Of a stretch of 64,000 nucleotides of DNA, positions 1-8,611 are shown piece by piece. The stretch's first letter is position 1. Every line of letters starts with the position of its first letter. The DNA lies in contig NZ_DF967539.1 in NCBI RefSeq assembly GCF_000971475.1, positions 90,850 through 154,849 on the forward strand. The letters run 5' to 3'. Source of the DNA: Sulfuricella sp. T08 (GTDB lineage Bacteria; Pseudomonadota; Gammaproteobacteria; Burkholderiales; Sulfuricellaceae). The notes beneath the pieces were generated by a model, which ran no database searches, was not told the origin of the DNA, and saw nothing but the letters and a program-made list of their open reading frames with translations. Made by a program: the position numbers and the translations under genes.

Positions 1-793
1 CGTCGGTGCAGCCCGCTGCGAACAGTCCTGCTTCGACGAAGCCAAGGCACTGCGCACCGTGGTCAATAACTTCCTCGACGACATGCACCGCCCGGCCCTG
101 CCATACAAGTTCAAGTTCAAGTTCTCCGGCTGCCCGAACGACTGCGTCAACTCGATTCAGCGTTCCGACATGGCCACCATCGGCACCTGGCGCGACAGCA
201 TCCAGACCGACGACGTACTGGGCAAGAAGTGGTTCGCCAAGCACGGCATGGACGAACTGGTCAACGACGTCATCAGCCGCTGCCCGACCAAGGCGCTGTC
301 CCTGAAGAACACCAAGGACGTCTCCACGGCCGAAGGCATCTCCAGCGTCGCGATCAACGACACCCAGTCGATGCAGATCGAAAACCACAGCTGCGTACGC
401 TGCATGCACTGCATCAACGTCATGACCGGTGCCCTGGCTCCGGGCAAGGACAAGGGCGTGACCGTCTTGATGGGCGGCAAGAGCGTGCTGAAGATCGGTA
501 CTTCCCTGGGGACCGTAATCGTGCCGTTCATGAAGCTGGAATCCGATGAGGACTTCGATGCCTTGAATCAGCTCGCTCAGGACACTATCGACTTCTTCGC
601 CGAAAACGCCCTGGAGCACGAGCGCACCGGCGAAATGATCGACCGTATCGGCCTGGTCAACTTCCTGGAAGGCATCGGTCGCGATATTGATGCGACTATG
701 GTGCTGCAGCCGCGCGCCAATCCTTATGTCCGTACTGACGGCTGGGATGAGGAAGTCGAGAAGGCCAACCAGCGCAAAGCGAACGCGGCTTGA
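1..793 (+). CDS. dsrA: Dissimilatory sulfite reductase alpha subunit, 5'-truncated
   Basis: This is the C-terminal part of DsrA, the siroheme/4Fe-4S subunit that with DsrB oxidises DsrC-bound sulfur to sulfite in the cytoplasm of sulfur oxidisers. The frame is open from base 2, so the gene starts before the window. Visible are the end of the first siroheme-cluster cysteine motif (RCEQSC, first residues), the second motif SGCPNDC, and an inserted ferredoxin-like domain with CVRCMHC and CPTKAL. The C-terminal end is complete. It is followed after 51 bp by dsrB. The family assignment is secure from these motifs and from the downstream dsr genes; the oxidative direction is inferred from dsrEFH and dsrL. 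Confidence 0.97.
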   Translation, partial: VGAARCEQSCFDEAKALRTVVNNFLDDMHRPALPYKFKFKFSGCPNDCVNSIQRSDMATIGTWRDSIQTDDVLGKKWFAKHGMDELVNDVISRCPTKALSLKNTKDVSTAEGISSVAINDTQSMQIENHSCVRCMHCINVMTGALAPGKDKGVTVLMGGKSVLKIGTSLGTVIVPFMKLESDEDFDALNQLAQDTIDFFAENALEHERTGEMIDRIGLVNFLEGIGRDIDATMVLQPRANPYVRTDGWDEEVEKANQRKANAA

Positions 794-844
794 TGCTTGG
801 CATTTAGCCTCAGAAACTTTAGATAAAAGTGTTTGGAGAGAATA

Positions 845-1915
845 ATGACTGAAATGCGTGAACCGATTGAGAGCGGCGTACCAGATCATGTGCAGTACTT
901 GCACCCGATGATGAAGAAAAACTATGGCAACTGGAAGTACCATGATCGTCCGCGTCCAGGCGTGCTGCACCATGTCGCCCATAACGGCGACGAAATCTGG
1001 ACGGTGCGCGCTGGTACCCAGCGTCAGATGGACGTTTACACCATTCGCACCCTGTGCGACATTGCCGATAATTTTGCAGATGGTTATGTCCGTTTTACTA
1101 CTCGTAGCAACATCGAGTACATGGTCACAGACGAGTCGAAAGTGGCCCCGCTGATTGCTGAACTGGGCAAGCACGGCTTCCCGATTGGCGGTACCGGTAA
1201 CTCGGTCTCCATGATTTCGCACACCCAGGGATTCCTGCACTGCGATATTCCTGGCACCGACGCTTCGGGCGTGGTGAAGGCGCTGATGGATGAGTTATAT
1301 GAGGAGTTCATCCACGAAGAAATGCCTAACCGTGTCAAGCTGTCCACCTCCTGCTGCGAGATTAACTGCGGCGGCCAAGCGGACATCGCGATCATTATGC
1401 AGCACACCAAACCACCAAAGATCAATCATGATCTGGTGGCCAACGCATGCGAACGTCCGACCGTGGTTGCGCGCTGCCCCGTGGCTGCAATCCGTCCCGC
1501 CCTGGTGAATGGCAAGCCCTCCTTGGAAATCGATGAATCCAAGTGCATGTGCTGCGGCGCTTGCTTCCCTCCTTGCCCACCGATGCAGATCAACGATCCC
1601 GAGTTTTCCAAGATTGCTATCTGGGTTGGCGGCAAGAACTCCAACGCCCGTCTCCGTCCGACCTTCCACAAGCTGGTTGCCTCCGGCCTGCCCAACAATG
1701 CGCCGCGCTGGCCAGAAGTGGGCGCTGTGGTGAAGAACATCCTGCGCGTGTATAAGGCGGATGCCAAACCTTGGGAGCGTATGTCCGACTGGGTGGATCG
1801 CATCGGCTGGCCGCAATTCTTCGAGAAAACCGGTTTGCCTTTCACCAAGTACCATATTGATGACTGGCGCGGTGCTCGTGCGACGCTGAACGCTTCCACG
1901 CATATTCGGTTCTAG
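845..1915 (+). CDS. dsrB: Dissimilatory sulfite reductase beta subunit
   Basis: DsrB (356 aa) pairs with DsrA in the alpha2-beta2 reverse sulfite reductase. The sequence shows the siroheme/4Fe-4S motif TSCCEINCGG near residues 168-177. A C-terminal ferredoxin domain starts near residue 234 (CMCCGACFPPCPPM), with a preceding CPVAAIRP. The ATG at 845 is chosen because GGAGAG lies 4 bp before it; an in-frame TTG 12 bp upstream lacks a ribosome site. Length matches the family. The gene is followed by a strong hairpin and then dsrE, and is cotranscribed with dsrA by position. Confidence 0.97.
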   Translation: MTEMREPIESGVPDHVQYLHPMMKKNYGNWKYHDRPRPGVLHHVAHNGDEIWTVRAGTQRQMDVYTIRTLCDIADNFADGYVRFTTRSNIEYMVTDESKVAPLIAELGKHGFPIGGTGNSVSMISHTQGFLHCDIPGTDASGVVKALMDELYEEFIHEEMPNRVKLSTSCCEINCGGQADIAIIMQHTKPPKINHDLVANACERPTVVARCPVAAIRPALVNGKPSLEIDESKCMCCGACFPPCPPMQINDPEFSKIAIWVGGKNSNARLRPTFHKLVASGLPNNAPRWPEVGAVVKNILRVYKADAKPWERMSDWVDRIGWPQFFEKTGLPFTKYHIDDWRGARATLNASTHIRF

Positions 1916-1925
1916 TGCACCTGCG

Positions 1926-1964
1926 TGCCAATTTCCAGCCGGAAACCCCGGCAGGAAATTGGCA
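1926..1964 (+). other. Strong intercistronic hairpin between dsrB and dsrE
   Basis: TGCCAATTTCC (1926-1936) is perfectly complementary to GGAAATTGGCA (1954-1964). Inside it GCCGG (1938-1942) pairs with CCGGC (1948-1952), separated by one A-A mismatch and closed by a 5-nt loop. No T-tract follows, so this is more likely an mRNA processing or stability element than an intrinsic terminator. It separates dsrAB from dsrEFH. Confidence 0.75.
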
Positions 1965-1998
1965 ATCGTCTAACTTTCTATTAACAGGATATTCAGGG

Positions 1999-2358
1999 AT
2001 GAAATTCGGAATATTGGTGAATGAAGGCCCGTACAACCACCAGGCGGCAGATACTGCGTATCAGTTCGCCAAGGCGGCGATTGACAAGGGCCACGAAATC
2101 CATCGTGTGTTTTTCTATCACGACGGTGTGAACAATGCGACCAAGCTGACTGAGCCACCTGCGGATGACCGTCATATCGTCAATCGCTGGAGCAAACTGG
2201 CGGAAGAGCACGGCGTGGATCTGGTGGTGTGTGTGGCCGCCGGCTTGCGGCGCGGTATCGTGAACGAAAATTTGGCGCCGGGGTTCAGGATTTCCGGTCT
2301 GGGTCAGCTGGTGGAAACTGGCATCCAGGCGGATCGCACGGTAACCTTTGGCGATTGA
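1999..2358 (+). CDS. dsrE: Sulfurtransferase subunit DsrE
   Basis: DsrE (119 aa) is the active-site subunit of the DsrE2F2H2 complex that receives sulfane sulfur from TusA and passes it to DsrC. The conserved cysteine lies in VVCVAAGLRRG, the context of the sulfur-binding cysteine in Allochromatium DsrE. The ATG at 1999 gives the standard family N-terminus (MKFGILVNEGPYNH); the frame extends upstream without a ribosome site and through the hairpin, so the longer version is rejected. dsrF follows after 12 bp. Confidence 0.95.
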   Translation: MKFGILVNEGPYNHQAADTAYQFAKAAIDKGHEIHRVFFYHDGVNNATKLTEPPADDRHIVNRWSKLAEEHGVDLVVCVAAGLRRGIVNENLAPGFRISGLGQLVETGIQADRTVTFGD

Positions 2359-2370
2359 TGGGAGGCAATT

Positions 2371-2778
2371 ATGACTGAAAGCACAGGGGGTATCGATATG
2401 GACGAAGAATCCTCGGGTACCGTAAAAAAATTCGCATTTATCAACCGCAAAGCACCGTATGGCACCATCTACGCGCTGGAATCCCTTGAGGTTGTGTTGA
2501 TCAGCGCCGCCTTCGATCAGGATGTCAGCCTGGTGTTCGTGGACGATGGCGTTTATCAGATCAAGAAAGGCCAGGGTACCAAGGCAGTGGGCATGAAGAA
2601 TTTCTCGCCCGCCTACCGTGCGCTGGAAGGCTACGACATCGAGAAGCTCTACGTCGAGAAGGAGTCGCTGGAGTCCCGCGGTTTAACCGAGGACGACCTA
2701 GTGGTGCCGGTGGAAGTGCTGACTTCCGAAGAAATGGCGACGCTCATGGACGAGCAAGACGTCGTCATGAGTTTCTGA
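2371..2778 (+). CDS. dsrF: DsrE/DsrF-like subunit DsrF
   Basis: DsrF (135 aa) is the second subunit of the DsrEFH complex. It has the DsrE/F fold sequence pattern (FAFINRKAPYGTIYALESLEVVL, then SLVFVDDGVYQI) and contains no cysteine, consistent with a structural rather than sulfur-carrying role. GGAGG lies just upstream of the ATG. The N-terminal 15 or so residues are acidic and poorly conserved; an internal ATG at codon 10 is an alternative start. Lies between dsrE and dsrH in the canonical order. Confidence 0.94.
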   Translation: MTESTGGIDMDEESSGTVKKFAFINRKAPYGTIYALESLEVVLISAAFDQDVSLVFVDDGVYQIKKGQGTKAVGMKNFSPAYRALEGYDIEKLYVEKESLESRGLTEDDLVVPVEVLTSEEMATLMDEQDVVMSF

Positions 2779-2791
2779 TTAGGGGGCGAAA

Positions 2792-3094
2792 ATGTTGCAT
2801 ATCGTAAATAAATCACCTTCTGAGAGAAATACGCTGGATGCTTGTCTGCGTATGGCCAAGAAGGGTTCCACAGTTCTGTTGATTGAAGATGGCGTGTATG
2901 CTGCGACCAAGGGCAACACTGCAGAGAGCAAGCTGAAGGCGGTAATGGCTAAAGACATCCATGTTTATGCCTTGTGGCCTGATCTGGAAGCGCGCGGCAT
3001 GCAGGACACCGTGATCGATGGCATCAAGCAGGTCGACTACCCGGGTTTCGTGGATCTGGTAGCGGAAAACAAAAACGTCCAGTCCTGGCTTTAA
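2792..3094 (+). CDS. dsrH: Sulfurtransferase subunit DsrH
   Basis: DsrH (100 aa) is the third subunit of the DsrEFH sulfur-transfer complex and belongs to the DsrH/TusB family. The conserved single cysteine is at residue 18 (TLDACLRMAKKG), followed by the typical LLIEDGVYAATKG. Length is normal for the family. Its presence next to dsrE and dsrF marks the locus as the sulfur-oxidising type, because sulfate reducers generally lack dsrEFH. Confidence 0.94.
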   Translation: MLHIVNKSPSERNTLDACLRMAKKGSTVLLIEDGVYAATKGNTAESKLKAVMAKDIHVYALWPDLEARGMQDTVIDGIKQVDYPGFVDLVAENKNVQSWL

Positions 3095-3137
3095 TTTAAT
3101 AGTTTTTTAATTTAAGATTTTTTTGAGGAGATGAAAC

Positions 3138-3470
3138 ATGGGATTTGAAATCAACGGCAAGACCTACGAAACCGACGAAGAAGGTTACCTGGTTAATCTG
3201 AGCGAGTGGGATGAGGAAGCTGCCAAGTACCTGGCGGTAGAAGAGAAGGTCGACCTGACCGATTCGCACTGGGAAGTGATCAACTTTCTGCGCGAGTACT
3301 ACAACGACTACCAGATCGCTCCTGCCGTCCGTGTTCTGACCAAAGCCATTGGCAAGAAGTTGGGACCTGAAAAGGGCAACAGCAAGTACCTGTATGAGTT
3401 GTTCCCATACGGCCCAGCCAAGCAGGCATGCAAGATCGCCGGTTTGCCAAAGCCGACTGGCTGTATCTAA
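3138..3470 (+). CDS. dsrC: Sulfur-carrier protein DsrC
   Basis: DsrC (110 aa) is the small sulfur-carrier substrate of DsrAB and DsrK. The flexible C-terminal arm ends in CKIAGLPKPTGCI, giving both redox cysteines (residues 98 and 109, the latter penultimate) with the 10-residue spacing that defines true DsrC rather than TusE. GAGGAG precedes the ATG. The gene is flanked upstream by an A/T-rich 43-bp gap and downstream by a nested hairpin, which may set its mRNA level apart from the rest of the operon. Confidence 0.97.
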   Translation: MGFEINGKTYETDEEGYLVNLSEWDEEAAKYLAVEEKVDLTDSHWEVINFLREYYNDYQIAPAVRVLTKAIGKKLGPEKGNSKYLYELFPYGPAKQACKIAGLPKPTGCI

Positions 3471-3492
3471 GCTACATCAAGAAAACTGGACA

Positions 3493-3538
3493 CAGTCGGG
3501 ATTTGTGGGTCGCCCCAACGGGCGGCCTTCTCCGACTG
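3493..3538 (+). other. Nested hairpin between dsrC and dsrM
   Basis: An outer stem CAGTCGG (3493-3499) / CCGACTG (3532-3538) encloses an inner 8-bp stem GGTCGCCC (3508-3515) / GGGCGGCC (3520-3527) with one G-U pair and a 4-nt loop. There is no T-tract. It sits exactly where the soluble sulfur-transfer genes give way to the membrane complex genes and may protect the dsrC 3' end or attenuate read-through. Confidence 0.65.
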
Positions 3539-3614
3539 GTTCCAGCCAGATTAAATGAAGTCGACGCCATGTGTTTAACCGTGGCGGAGGCCTAAGCGAG
3601 ACCGGGGGAAGTTA

Positions 3615-4364
3615 ATGTCGTTTCTGACCGTGCTGTATGCGTGCATTTTCTACGCGGCCACTGCCATGCTGGTAGGCGGGCTGGTGGTTAAAGTTAACCG
3701 CTACGCTCGTACGCCTGCGCCCCTCAAAATCCCGACTACGCCAGCACCAACTACGACGGGCGGGGTGGTACTTCGGATGGCGCGCGAAGTGGCGCTTTTT
3801 GAGAGCCTGTTCAAGTCAAATAAATGGATCTGGCTATTCGGCTGGCTCTTTCATGTTTCGCTGCTGCTCGTTACTTTGCGTCATTTGCGCTATTTCACCG
3901 ATCCGGTCTGGTTCTGGGTAGTATGGGCTCAGCCGTTCGGAAAGTATGCCGGCTTCGCTATGGTGGCAGGCCTTGGCGGACTGTGGGCACGCCGCTTCCT
4001 GGTTGACCGTGTGCGCTACATTTCGACGCCTTCCGATCATCTGATGTTGGTGCTTTTGATCGGTATTGGCCTGACGGGCCTGGGGATGAGTTTTGTCGCA
4101 CATACGGATATTGTCGCGGTGAAAGATTTCTTCCTTGGTCTGATGGTTTTCGACCTGCGGCCACTCCCGGCCGATCCAGTGCTGCTGGTGCATTTGAGCC
4201 TGGTGGCACTACTTATGGTGATTTTCCCGATCAGCAAGCTGCTGCATGCGCCAGGGATATTCTTTAGCCCAACCCGCAACCAAACTGACGATTCACGCGA
4301 ACGGCGCCATATCGCTCCATGGGCAACGAAGTTTGACGTAGGTTCAGGGTCGAAGTCGGAATAG
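3615..4364 (+). CDS. dsrM: DsrM, NarI-like cytochrome b membrane subunit
   Basis: DsrM (249 aa) is the diheme cytochrome b-type membrane subunit of DsrMKJOP, linking quinones to cytoplasmic DsrK. The sequence has a leading membrane segment (residues 3-25) and further hydrophobic helices of the NarI-like domain. Histidines suited as heme ligands include those in WLFHVSLLLVTLRHLRYF and LLVHLSLVALLMVIFPISKLLHAPG. GGGGGAAG precedes the ATG. Adjacent dsrK confirms the assignment. Confidence 0.93.
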   Translation: MSFLTVLYACIFYAATAMLVGGLVVKVNRYARTPAPLKIPTTPAPTTTGGVVLRMAREVALFESLFKSNKWIWLFGWLFHVSLLLVTLRHLRYFTDPVWFWVVWAQPFGKYAGFAMVAGLGGLWARRFLVDRVRYISTPSDHLMLVLLIGIGLTGLGMSFVAHTDIVAVKDFFLGLMVFDLRPLPADPVLLVHLSLVALLMVIFPISKLLHAPGIFFSPTRNQTDDSRERRHIAPWATKFDVGSGSKSE

Positions 4365-4428
4365 CGTAAAAATTAAAAAAACAGCAGCAAAACGCGGCAA
4401 GCACCAATTAACAGAAGCAGGAGGGACA

Positions 4429-5982
4429 GTGGCTGCTCCACAATTTGAGGTACCCAAGCTCACGGGCTATATTGAAGTTCCGGCGGTGAAGGAAGGTGCG
4501 TCGGCGCACGTTAAGTCGTTTCCCGCCAATGCAGCGATTCAGGAAATAATCGGGTTTCCTGCCGGGTCGGCACCAGGCGAGCTCGTAGAGGACTGGCACG
4601 ATAAAGCGATCGCCAAGATGGGCGATCTGCTCGGCAAGTACCGCTCGTTGCAGGTGTTCATGGACGCCTGCGTCCACTGCGGCGCATGCACTGACAAGTG
4701 CCACTACTTCCTCGGTACCGGTGATCCGAAGAATATGCCGGTCGCTCGCCAGGATTTGATGCGCAGCGTTTACCGTCGGCATTTTACTTTTGCCGGCAAG
4801 TATTTCCCGTCCCTGGTGGGCGCCAAGGATTTGACCAAGGATGTTCTCGAAGACTGGTACACCTATTACTACCAGTGTTCAGAGTGCCGTCGTTGCTCGG
4901 TATTCTGCCCTTATGGTATCGATACTGCAGAAGTGACTATGGCCGGCCGTGAAATCCTGGATGCCGTGGGATATGGTCAGAAATACACCAACGAGATCAT
5001 GGGCAAGCTGCACAAGATTGGTAATAATCTTGGGCTGCCCGGTCCGGCACTGTTAGATACTCTGGAAGGGTTGGAAGAGGACATGCTTGACGCCACCGGT
5101 GTGGCGGTCAAGCTGCCGATTGATGTCGTAGGCGCCGAGGTGCTGTTGGTGACGCCGTCAGCCGACTTCTTCGCTGAACCCCATGTGGAAAGTCTGATGG
5201 GTTACGGCAAAGTGTTCCACGCGGCAGGTACCAGCTGGACGCTGAGCTCAAAGGCCTCAGAAGCCGGCAACTTCGGTATGTTCATCGGTAGTTATGAGAA
5301 TACAAGGCGCGCTGCCATGCGTATCCGCGAGGCAGCACTGGAGTTGGGAGTGAAGCGTGTTGTCGTGGGCGAGTGCGGTCACGCCTGGCGCGTAGCATAT
5401 AGCTTCTGGAATACCCTTGTTGGTGTCGGTGCGGGTGGTGAAGACCCGTTCTCGATCGAACTGCAGAAGCAGCTCGATCCGCGCTACCCGGCTCCGCAGC
5501 ACATCTGTGAGTTTACGTACGATCTGATCAAGCAGGGCAAGCTCAAATTCGACAAGAGCCTGAACGACCATAGGGTCGTCACTTTCCATGATTCGTGTAA
5601 CGTGGCTCGTGGTTCACGCATGGGAGATATTCCGGGGGGACAATTTATTATCCCCCGTGAAGTCATCAAGGCAGTTGTCAATAATTACCACGATATGGCC
5701 GAAGAAACGATAGGCGAGAGTACCTTCTGCTGCGGTGGCGGTGGCGGCATTCTGACCGACGATCTGCTGGAGGTCCGCGTCAAGGGCGCGCTGCCGCGTA
5801 TGGAAGCGTTTAACAACGTGGTTCAGGAGAGCAAGGTCAATTTCCTGGCGTTGATCTGCGCAATCTGCAAGGCGCAGTTCGTCAAGGTTATTCCTTTCTA
5901 CGGATTTGATATGAGCATGGTGGGTGGCGTTCACCAACTGGTGAGTACGGCCATCCTGTTGGAAAATAAAGAAGAAGAGTAG
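4429..5982 (+). CDS. dsrK: DsrK, HdrD-like iron-sulfur subunit
   Basis: DsrK (517 aa) is the cytoplasmic catalytic subunit of DsrMKJOP and is thought to act on the disulfide or trisulfide of DsrC. Two 4Fe-4S motifs are visible: CVHCGACTDKC at residues 81-91, and CSECRRCSVFCPYG about 70 residues later. The C-terminal CCG-type cysteine motifs (FHDSCNVARGS, FCCGGGGG, ICAICKAQF) resemble HdrD/HdrB sites for a noncubane cluster. The GTG start has GGAGGG 4 bp before the codon. It is followed by an inverted-repeat element before dsrL. Confidence 0.96.
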   Translation: MAAPQFEVPKLTGYIEVPAVKEGASAHVKSFPANAAIQEIIGFPAGSAPGELVEDWHDKAIAKMGDLLGKYRSLQVFMDACVHCGACTDKCHYFLGTGDPKNMPVARQDLMRSVYRRHFTFAGKYFPSLVGAKDLTKDVLEDWYTYYYQCSECRRCSVFCPYGIDTAEVTMAGREILDAVGYGQKYTNEIMGKLHKIGNNLGLPGPALLDTLEGLEEDMLDATGVAVKLPIDVVGAEVLLVTPSADFFAEPHVESLMGYGKVFHAAGTSWTLSSKASEAGNFGMFIGSYENTRRAAMRIREAALELGVKRVVVGECGHAWRVAYSFWNTLVGVGAGGEDPFSIELQKQLDPRYPAPQHICEFTYDLIKQGKLKFDKSLNDHRVVTFHDSCNVARGSRMGDIPGGQFIIPREVIKAVVNNYHDMAEETIGESTFCCGGGGGILTDDLLEVRVKGALPRMEAFNNVVQESKVNFLALICAICKAQFVKVIPFYGFDMSMVGGVHQLVSTAILLENKEEE

Positions 5983-5984
5983 TT

Positions 5985-6045
5985 TTGTAGGGTGCGTCTC
6001 GCACCAATACAGTTCGGAACGGTGCGTGCGCAGCGCACCCTACAA
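5985..6045. repeat. Palindromic intergenic element between dsrK and dsrL
   Basis: A perfect 12-bp inverted repeat, TTGTAGGGTGCG (5985-5996) and CGCACCCTACAA (6034-6045), encloses a smaller repeat CGCACC (6000-6005) / GGTGCG (6021-6026). The terminal GTAGGGTGCG...CGCACCCTAC resembles widespread REP/MITE-like intergenic repeats, from memory. In the transcript it would form a long hairpin between dsrK and dsrL, ending about 15 bp before the dsrL ribosome site. Confidence 0.8.
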
Positions 6046-6068
6046 GTTGATTTTTAGGAGATTAAGCT

Positions 6069-8078
6069 ATGTCAGTTTCACCTGAAGAGATGAACAAGAA
6101 TCCAGCCCGCACCTTCCGCCGTTTCAAGGATGGAAAAACTGAGTGGCGCAGTTGGCAGGACAAGATTTTCGAGGCCGATGCTTCCCACAAGTGTCCGGAA
6201 TACGTCCTGAGTACGCCTCCATGCCAGGGCAGCTGCCCTGCAGGCGAAGATATTCGCGGTTACCTTAATATCGTGCGCGGCGTAGAAAAGCCGGTCGGTG
6301 GTGTGTCGATGGAGGAGTACGCATGGCGTCGCCTGACCTCGGCCAATCCCTTCCCGTCAGTGATGGGCCGTGTTTGCCCGGCACCGTGCGAATCTGGCTG
6401 TAACCGTAATGAAGTAGATGATTTCGTAGGCATCAACTCGGTCGAACACTATCTCGGCGAGTACGCAATCACGAATAATCTGAAATTCGCCGTGCCTGAA
6501 GGCGTCCAGAAGACCGGAAAAAAAGTAGCGATCATAGGCGGCGGACCGGCTGGCTTGTCGGTGGCATACCAGTTGACGCTGAAAGGCCACTCCTGCACGA
6601 TTTTTGATGAGCACGAGTTGCTTGGCGGGATGATGCGTTATGGCATTCCTGGCTTCCGTACGCCGCGTGCCGTGCTCGACACTGAAATTCAGCGCATCAT
6701 CGACCTCGGTGTCGAAGTCAAGCTGAATGTGCACATCGGCAAGGACATCACGCTCGATCAGATCAAGAAAGACTATGACGCGATTTTCATGGGCATGGGC
6801 GCACAAGCTGGCCGCCCCTTGCCGGTTCCCGGTGCAGACGCGCCTAACGTCGTTACTGCCATGGCCTTCCTGCGCGCCTTCAATGATGGGCGCCTGCAGC
6901 ACGTAGGCAAGCGGGTAGTGGTGATCGGTGGTGGTGATACTTCTATCGACGTGGCAACGGTTGCGCGTCGTCTGGGCCACATCAAGACGGCGAATCCGAG
7001 TGAGCGTGCCGAGCACATCATTGCTGGTCAGGTTGCGCACGACGTTGCGGCAGTATCTGCCAAGGATGGCGCCGAGGTCGTGTTGTGTTCTCGTTCGCCT
7101 GTTGACCAGATGAACGCCAACAAGCATGAGGTCGATGAAGCGCTGGCCGAGGGTATTGAAATCAAGGGCAGCATTACTCCGGTATCGGTAGTGGTCGGCG
7201 CGGATGGCCGCGCGACAGCCTTGCGCGTTGCAGAGCTTGAGACCGTTGGTGGCAAGCAGGTTGTCAAGGAAGGTACCGAATACGATATTCCGGCCGACCT
7301 GATTGTCTCAGCTATCGGCCAGGCGGTTGACTTCACCGGTCTGGACGGCTTCGATAACGGTAAGGGTCTGATCAGTGCCGACAAGCACTATCAGGTTCCC
7401 GGACAGAAAGGCATCTTCGTCGGCGGCGACGTGCTCCGCCCTCACCTGCTGACCACGGCCATCGGCCACGGTCGCATTGCAGCTGAGAGTATTGATCATT
7501 ACCTGAGTGGTGAAGATCTGGGTAAGCGGCCCAAGGTAGATGTGGCTTACTTCGACGTGTTGCGCAAAGAAATCGAGGTTGGACTGGCTCCGGAAAAGTA
7601 TCAATCACGCAGCAAGGAAGAGGTCAAGAAAGAGGAAGGTTTTGCCAAGGACATCGACTTGGGCGTGCGCGGCACCGACAAAGATAAGTTCGCGGTGCAC
7701 AACTTTGAGGATCGTTCCGAAAAGTACGTGATTCCTTCCACCGAGTTGTTTCTTGGCCATTTTCCGTACACTCCGCGCAATAAGCGCAACTTCGTGACCC
7801 TGACTGCAGAGCAGGTGCTGGGTCACTTCGAGGAGCGTCTGGAAGCACTGGACAGCAAGACGGTAGTCACGGAAGCGAAACGCTGCATGAGTTGTGGCCT
7901 ATGCTTCGAATGCGATAACTGCGTGATTTACTGCCCGCAAACTGCCGTGTTCAAGGTCAAGAAGGCGCAATCCACTACCGGTCGTTACGTGGATACCGAC
8001 TACTCACGTTGCATCGGCTGCCATATCTGCGCAGATGTGTGCCCCACCGGCTACATCAAAATGGGGATGGGCGACTAA
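6069..8078 (+). CDS. dsrL: DsrL, NAD(P)H:acceptor oxidoreductase
   Basis: DsrL (669 aa) is a GltD-like iron-sulfur flavoprotein thought to pass electrons from DsrAB-catalysed sulfur oxidation to NAD+. N-terminal cysteines (CQGSCPAG, CPAPCESGC) suit an Fe-S cluster. They are followed by the FAD motif VAIIGGGPAGLSVAYQ and the nucleotide motif VVVIGGGDTSIDVA. A C-terminal two-cluster ferredoxin domain carries CMSCGLCFECDNCVIYCP and CIGCHICADVCP. Size and domain order fit the type found with oxidative dsr loci. TTTTTAGGAG precedes the ATG. dsrJ starts 2 bp after the stop. Confidence 0.96.
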   Translation: MSVSPEEMNKNPARTFRRFKDGKTEWRSWQDKIFEADASHKCPEYVLSTPPCQGSCPAGEDIRGYLNIVRGVEKPVGGVSMEEYAWRRLTSANPFPSVMGRVCPAPCESGCNRNEVDDFVGINSVEHYLGEYAITNNLKFAVPEGVQKTGKKVAIIGGGPAGLSVAYQLTLKGHSCTIFDEHELLGGMMRYGIPGFRTPRAVLDTEIQRIIDLGVEVKLNVHIGKDITLDQIKKDYDAIFMGMGAQAGRPLPVPGADAPNVVTAMAFLRAFNDGRLQHVGKRVVVIGGGDTSIDVATVARRLGHIKTANPSERAEHIIAGQVAHDVAAVSAKDGAEVVLCSRSPVDQMNANKHEVDEALAEGIEIKGSITPVSVVVGADGRATALRVAELETVGGKQVVKEGTEYDIPADLIVSAIGQAVDFTGLDGFDNGKGLISADKHYQVPGQKGIFVGGDVLRPHLLTTAIGHGRIAAESIDHYLSGEDLGKRPKVDVAYFDVLRKEIEVGLAPEKYQSRSKEEVKKEEGFAKDIDLGVRGTDKDKFAVHNFEDRSEKYVIPSTELFLGHFPYTPRNKRNFVTLTAEQVLGHFEERLEALDSKTVVTEAKRCMSCGLCFECDNCVIYCPQTAVFKVKKAQSTTGRYVDTDYSRCIGCHICADVCPTGYIKMGMGD

Positions 8079-8080
8079 AT

Positions 8081-8611
8081 ATGATCAATCCGGCGAAACG
8101 GCGTAGCGTACTGGGATGGCTGGCTGCCGCCCTGTCTGCCCTGCTTCTGGCTGGGGTCATGCCCGCCACTGCAGATGACGAGCACGGTGCGCACAGCGGG
8201 CACAAGCTGATCGCAAAGGGAGACAAGTGTGTGCGTGACGAGGATTATATGCGTCGCAATCACATGAAAATCCTCATGCATCAGCGTGACGAGACCATGC
8301 GCAAGGGTATACGCGGCTCTCAGGACAGTTTGAAAAACTGCATTGAGTGTCACGTCAATCCCAAGACCAACAGCGTGGCCAGTAGTAAGGAAGACTTTTG
8401 CATGGGCTGTCACAGCTACGCCGCCGTCAAGCTGGATTGCTTCGAGTGTCATTCAAGCAAACCGAAAGCCCCCGCAGTGGGAATGAATCCGATCGTCACG
8501 CCGGAGCAAAAATCTGAAGGCAATGACAAGCAATCCAGTCTGTCCGGAAAAATGCGCTGGCAGATGCAGGCAAAACAAGCGAGCTTGAACATGGGCGAGG
8601 GCGTTAAATGA
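8081..8611 (+). CDS. dsrJ: DsrJ, periplasmic triheme cytochrome c
   Basis: DsrJ (176 aa) is the triheme cytochrome of DsrMKJOP. It has an N-terminal signal or membrane anchor (residues 9-30) and exactly three CxxCH sites: CIECH (87-91), CMGCH (107-111) and CFECH (120-124). Cys50 in KGDKCVRDEDYMRRNHM matches the cysteine that in Allochromatium DsrJ is an unusual axial heme ligand. The ATG at 8081 is two bases after dsrL. The stop overlaps the dsrO start (ATGA), indicating translational coupling. Confidence 0.96.
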   Translation: MINPAKRRSVLGWLAAALSALLLAGVMPATADDEHGAHSGHKLIAKGDKCVRDEDYMRRNHMKILMHQRDETMRKGIRGSQDSLKNCIECHVNPKTNSVASSKEDFCMGCHSYAAVKLDCFECHSSKPKAPAVGMNPIVTPEQKSEGNDKQSSLSGKMRWQMQAKQASLNMGEGVK

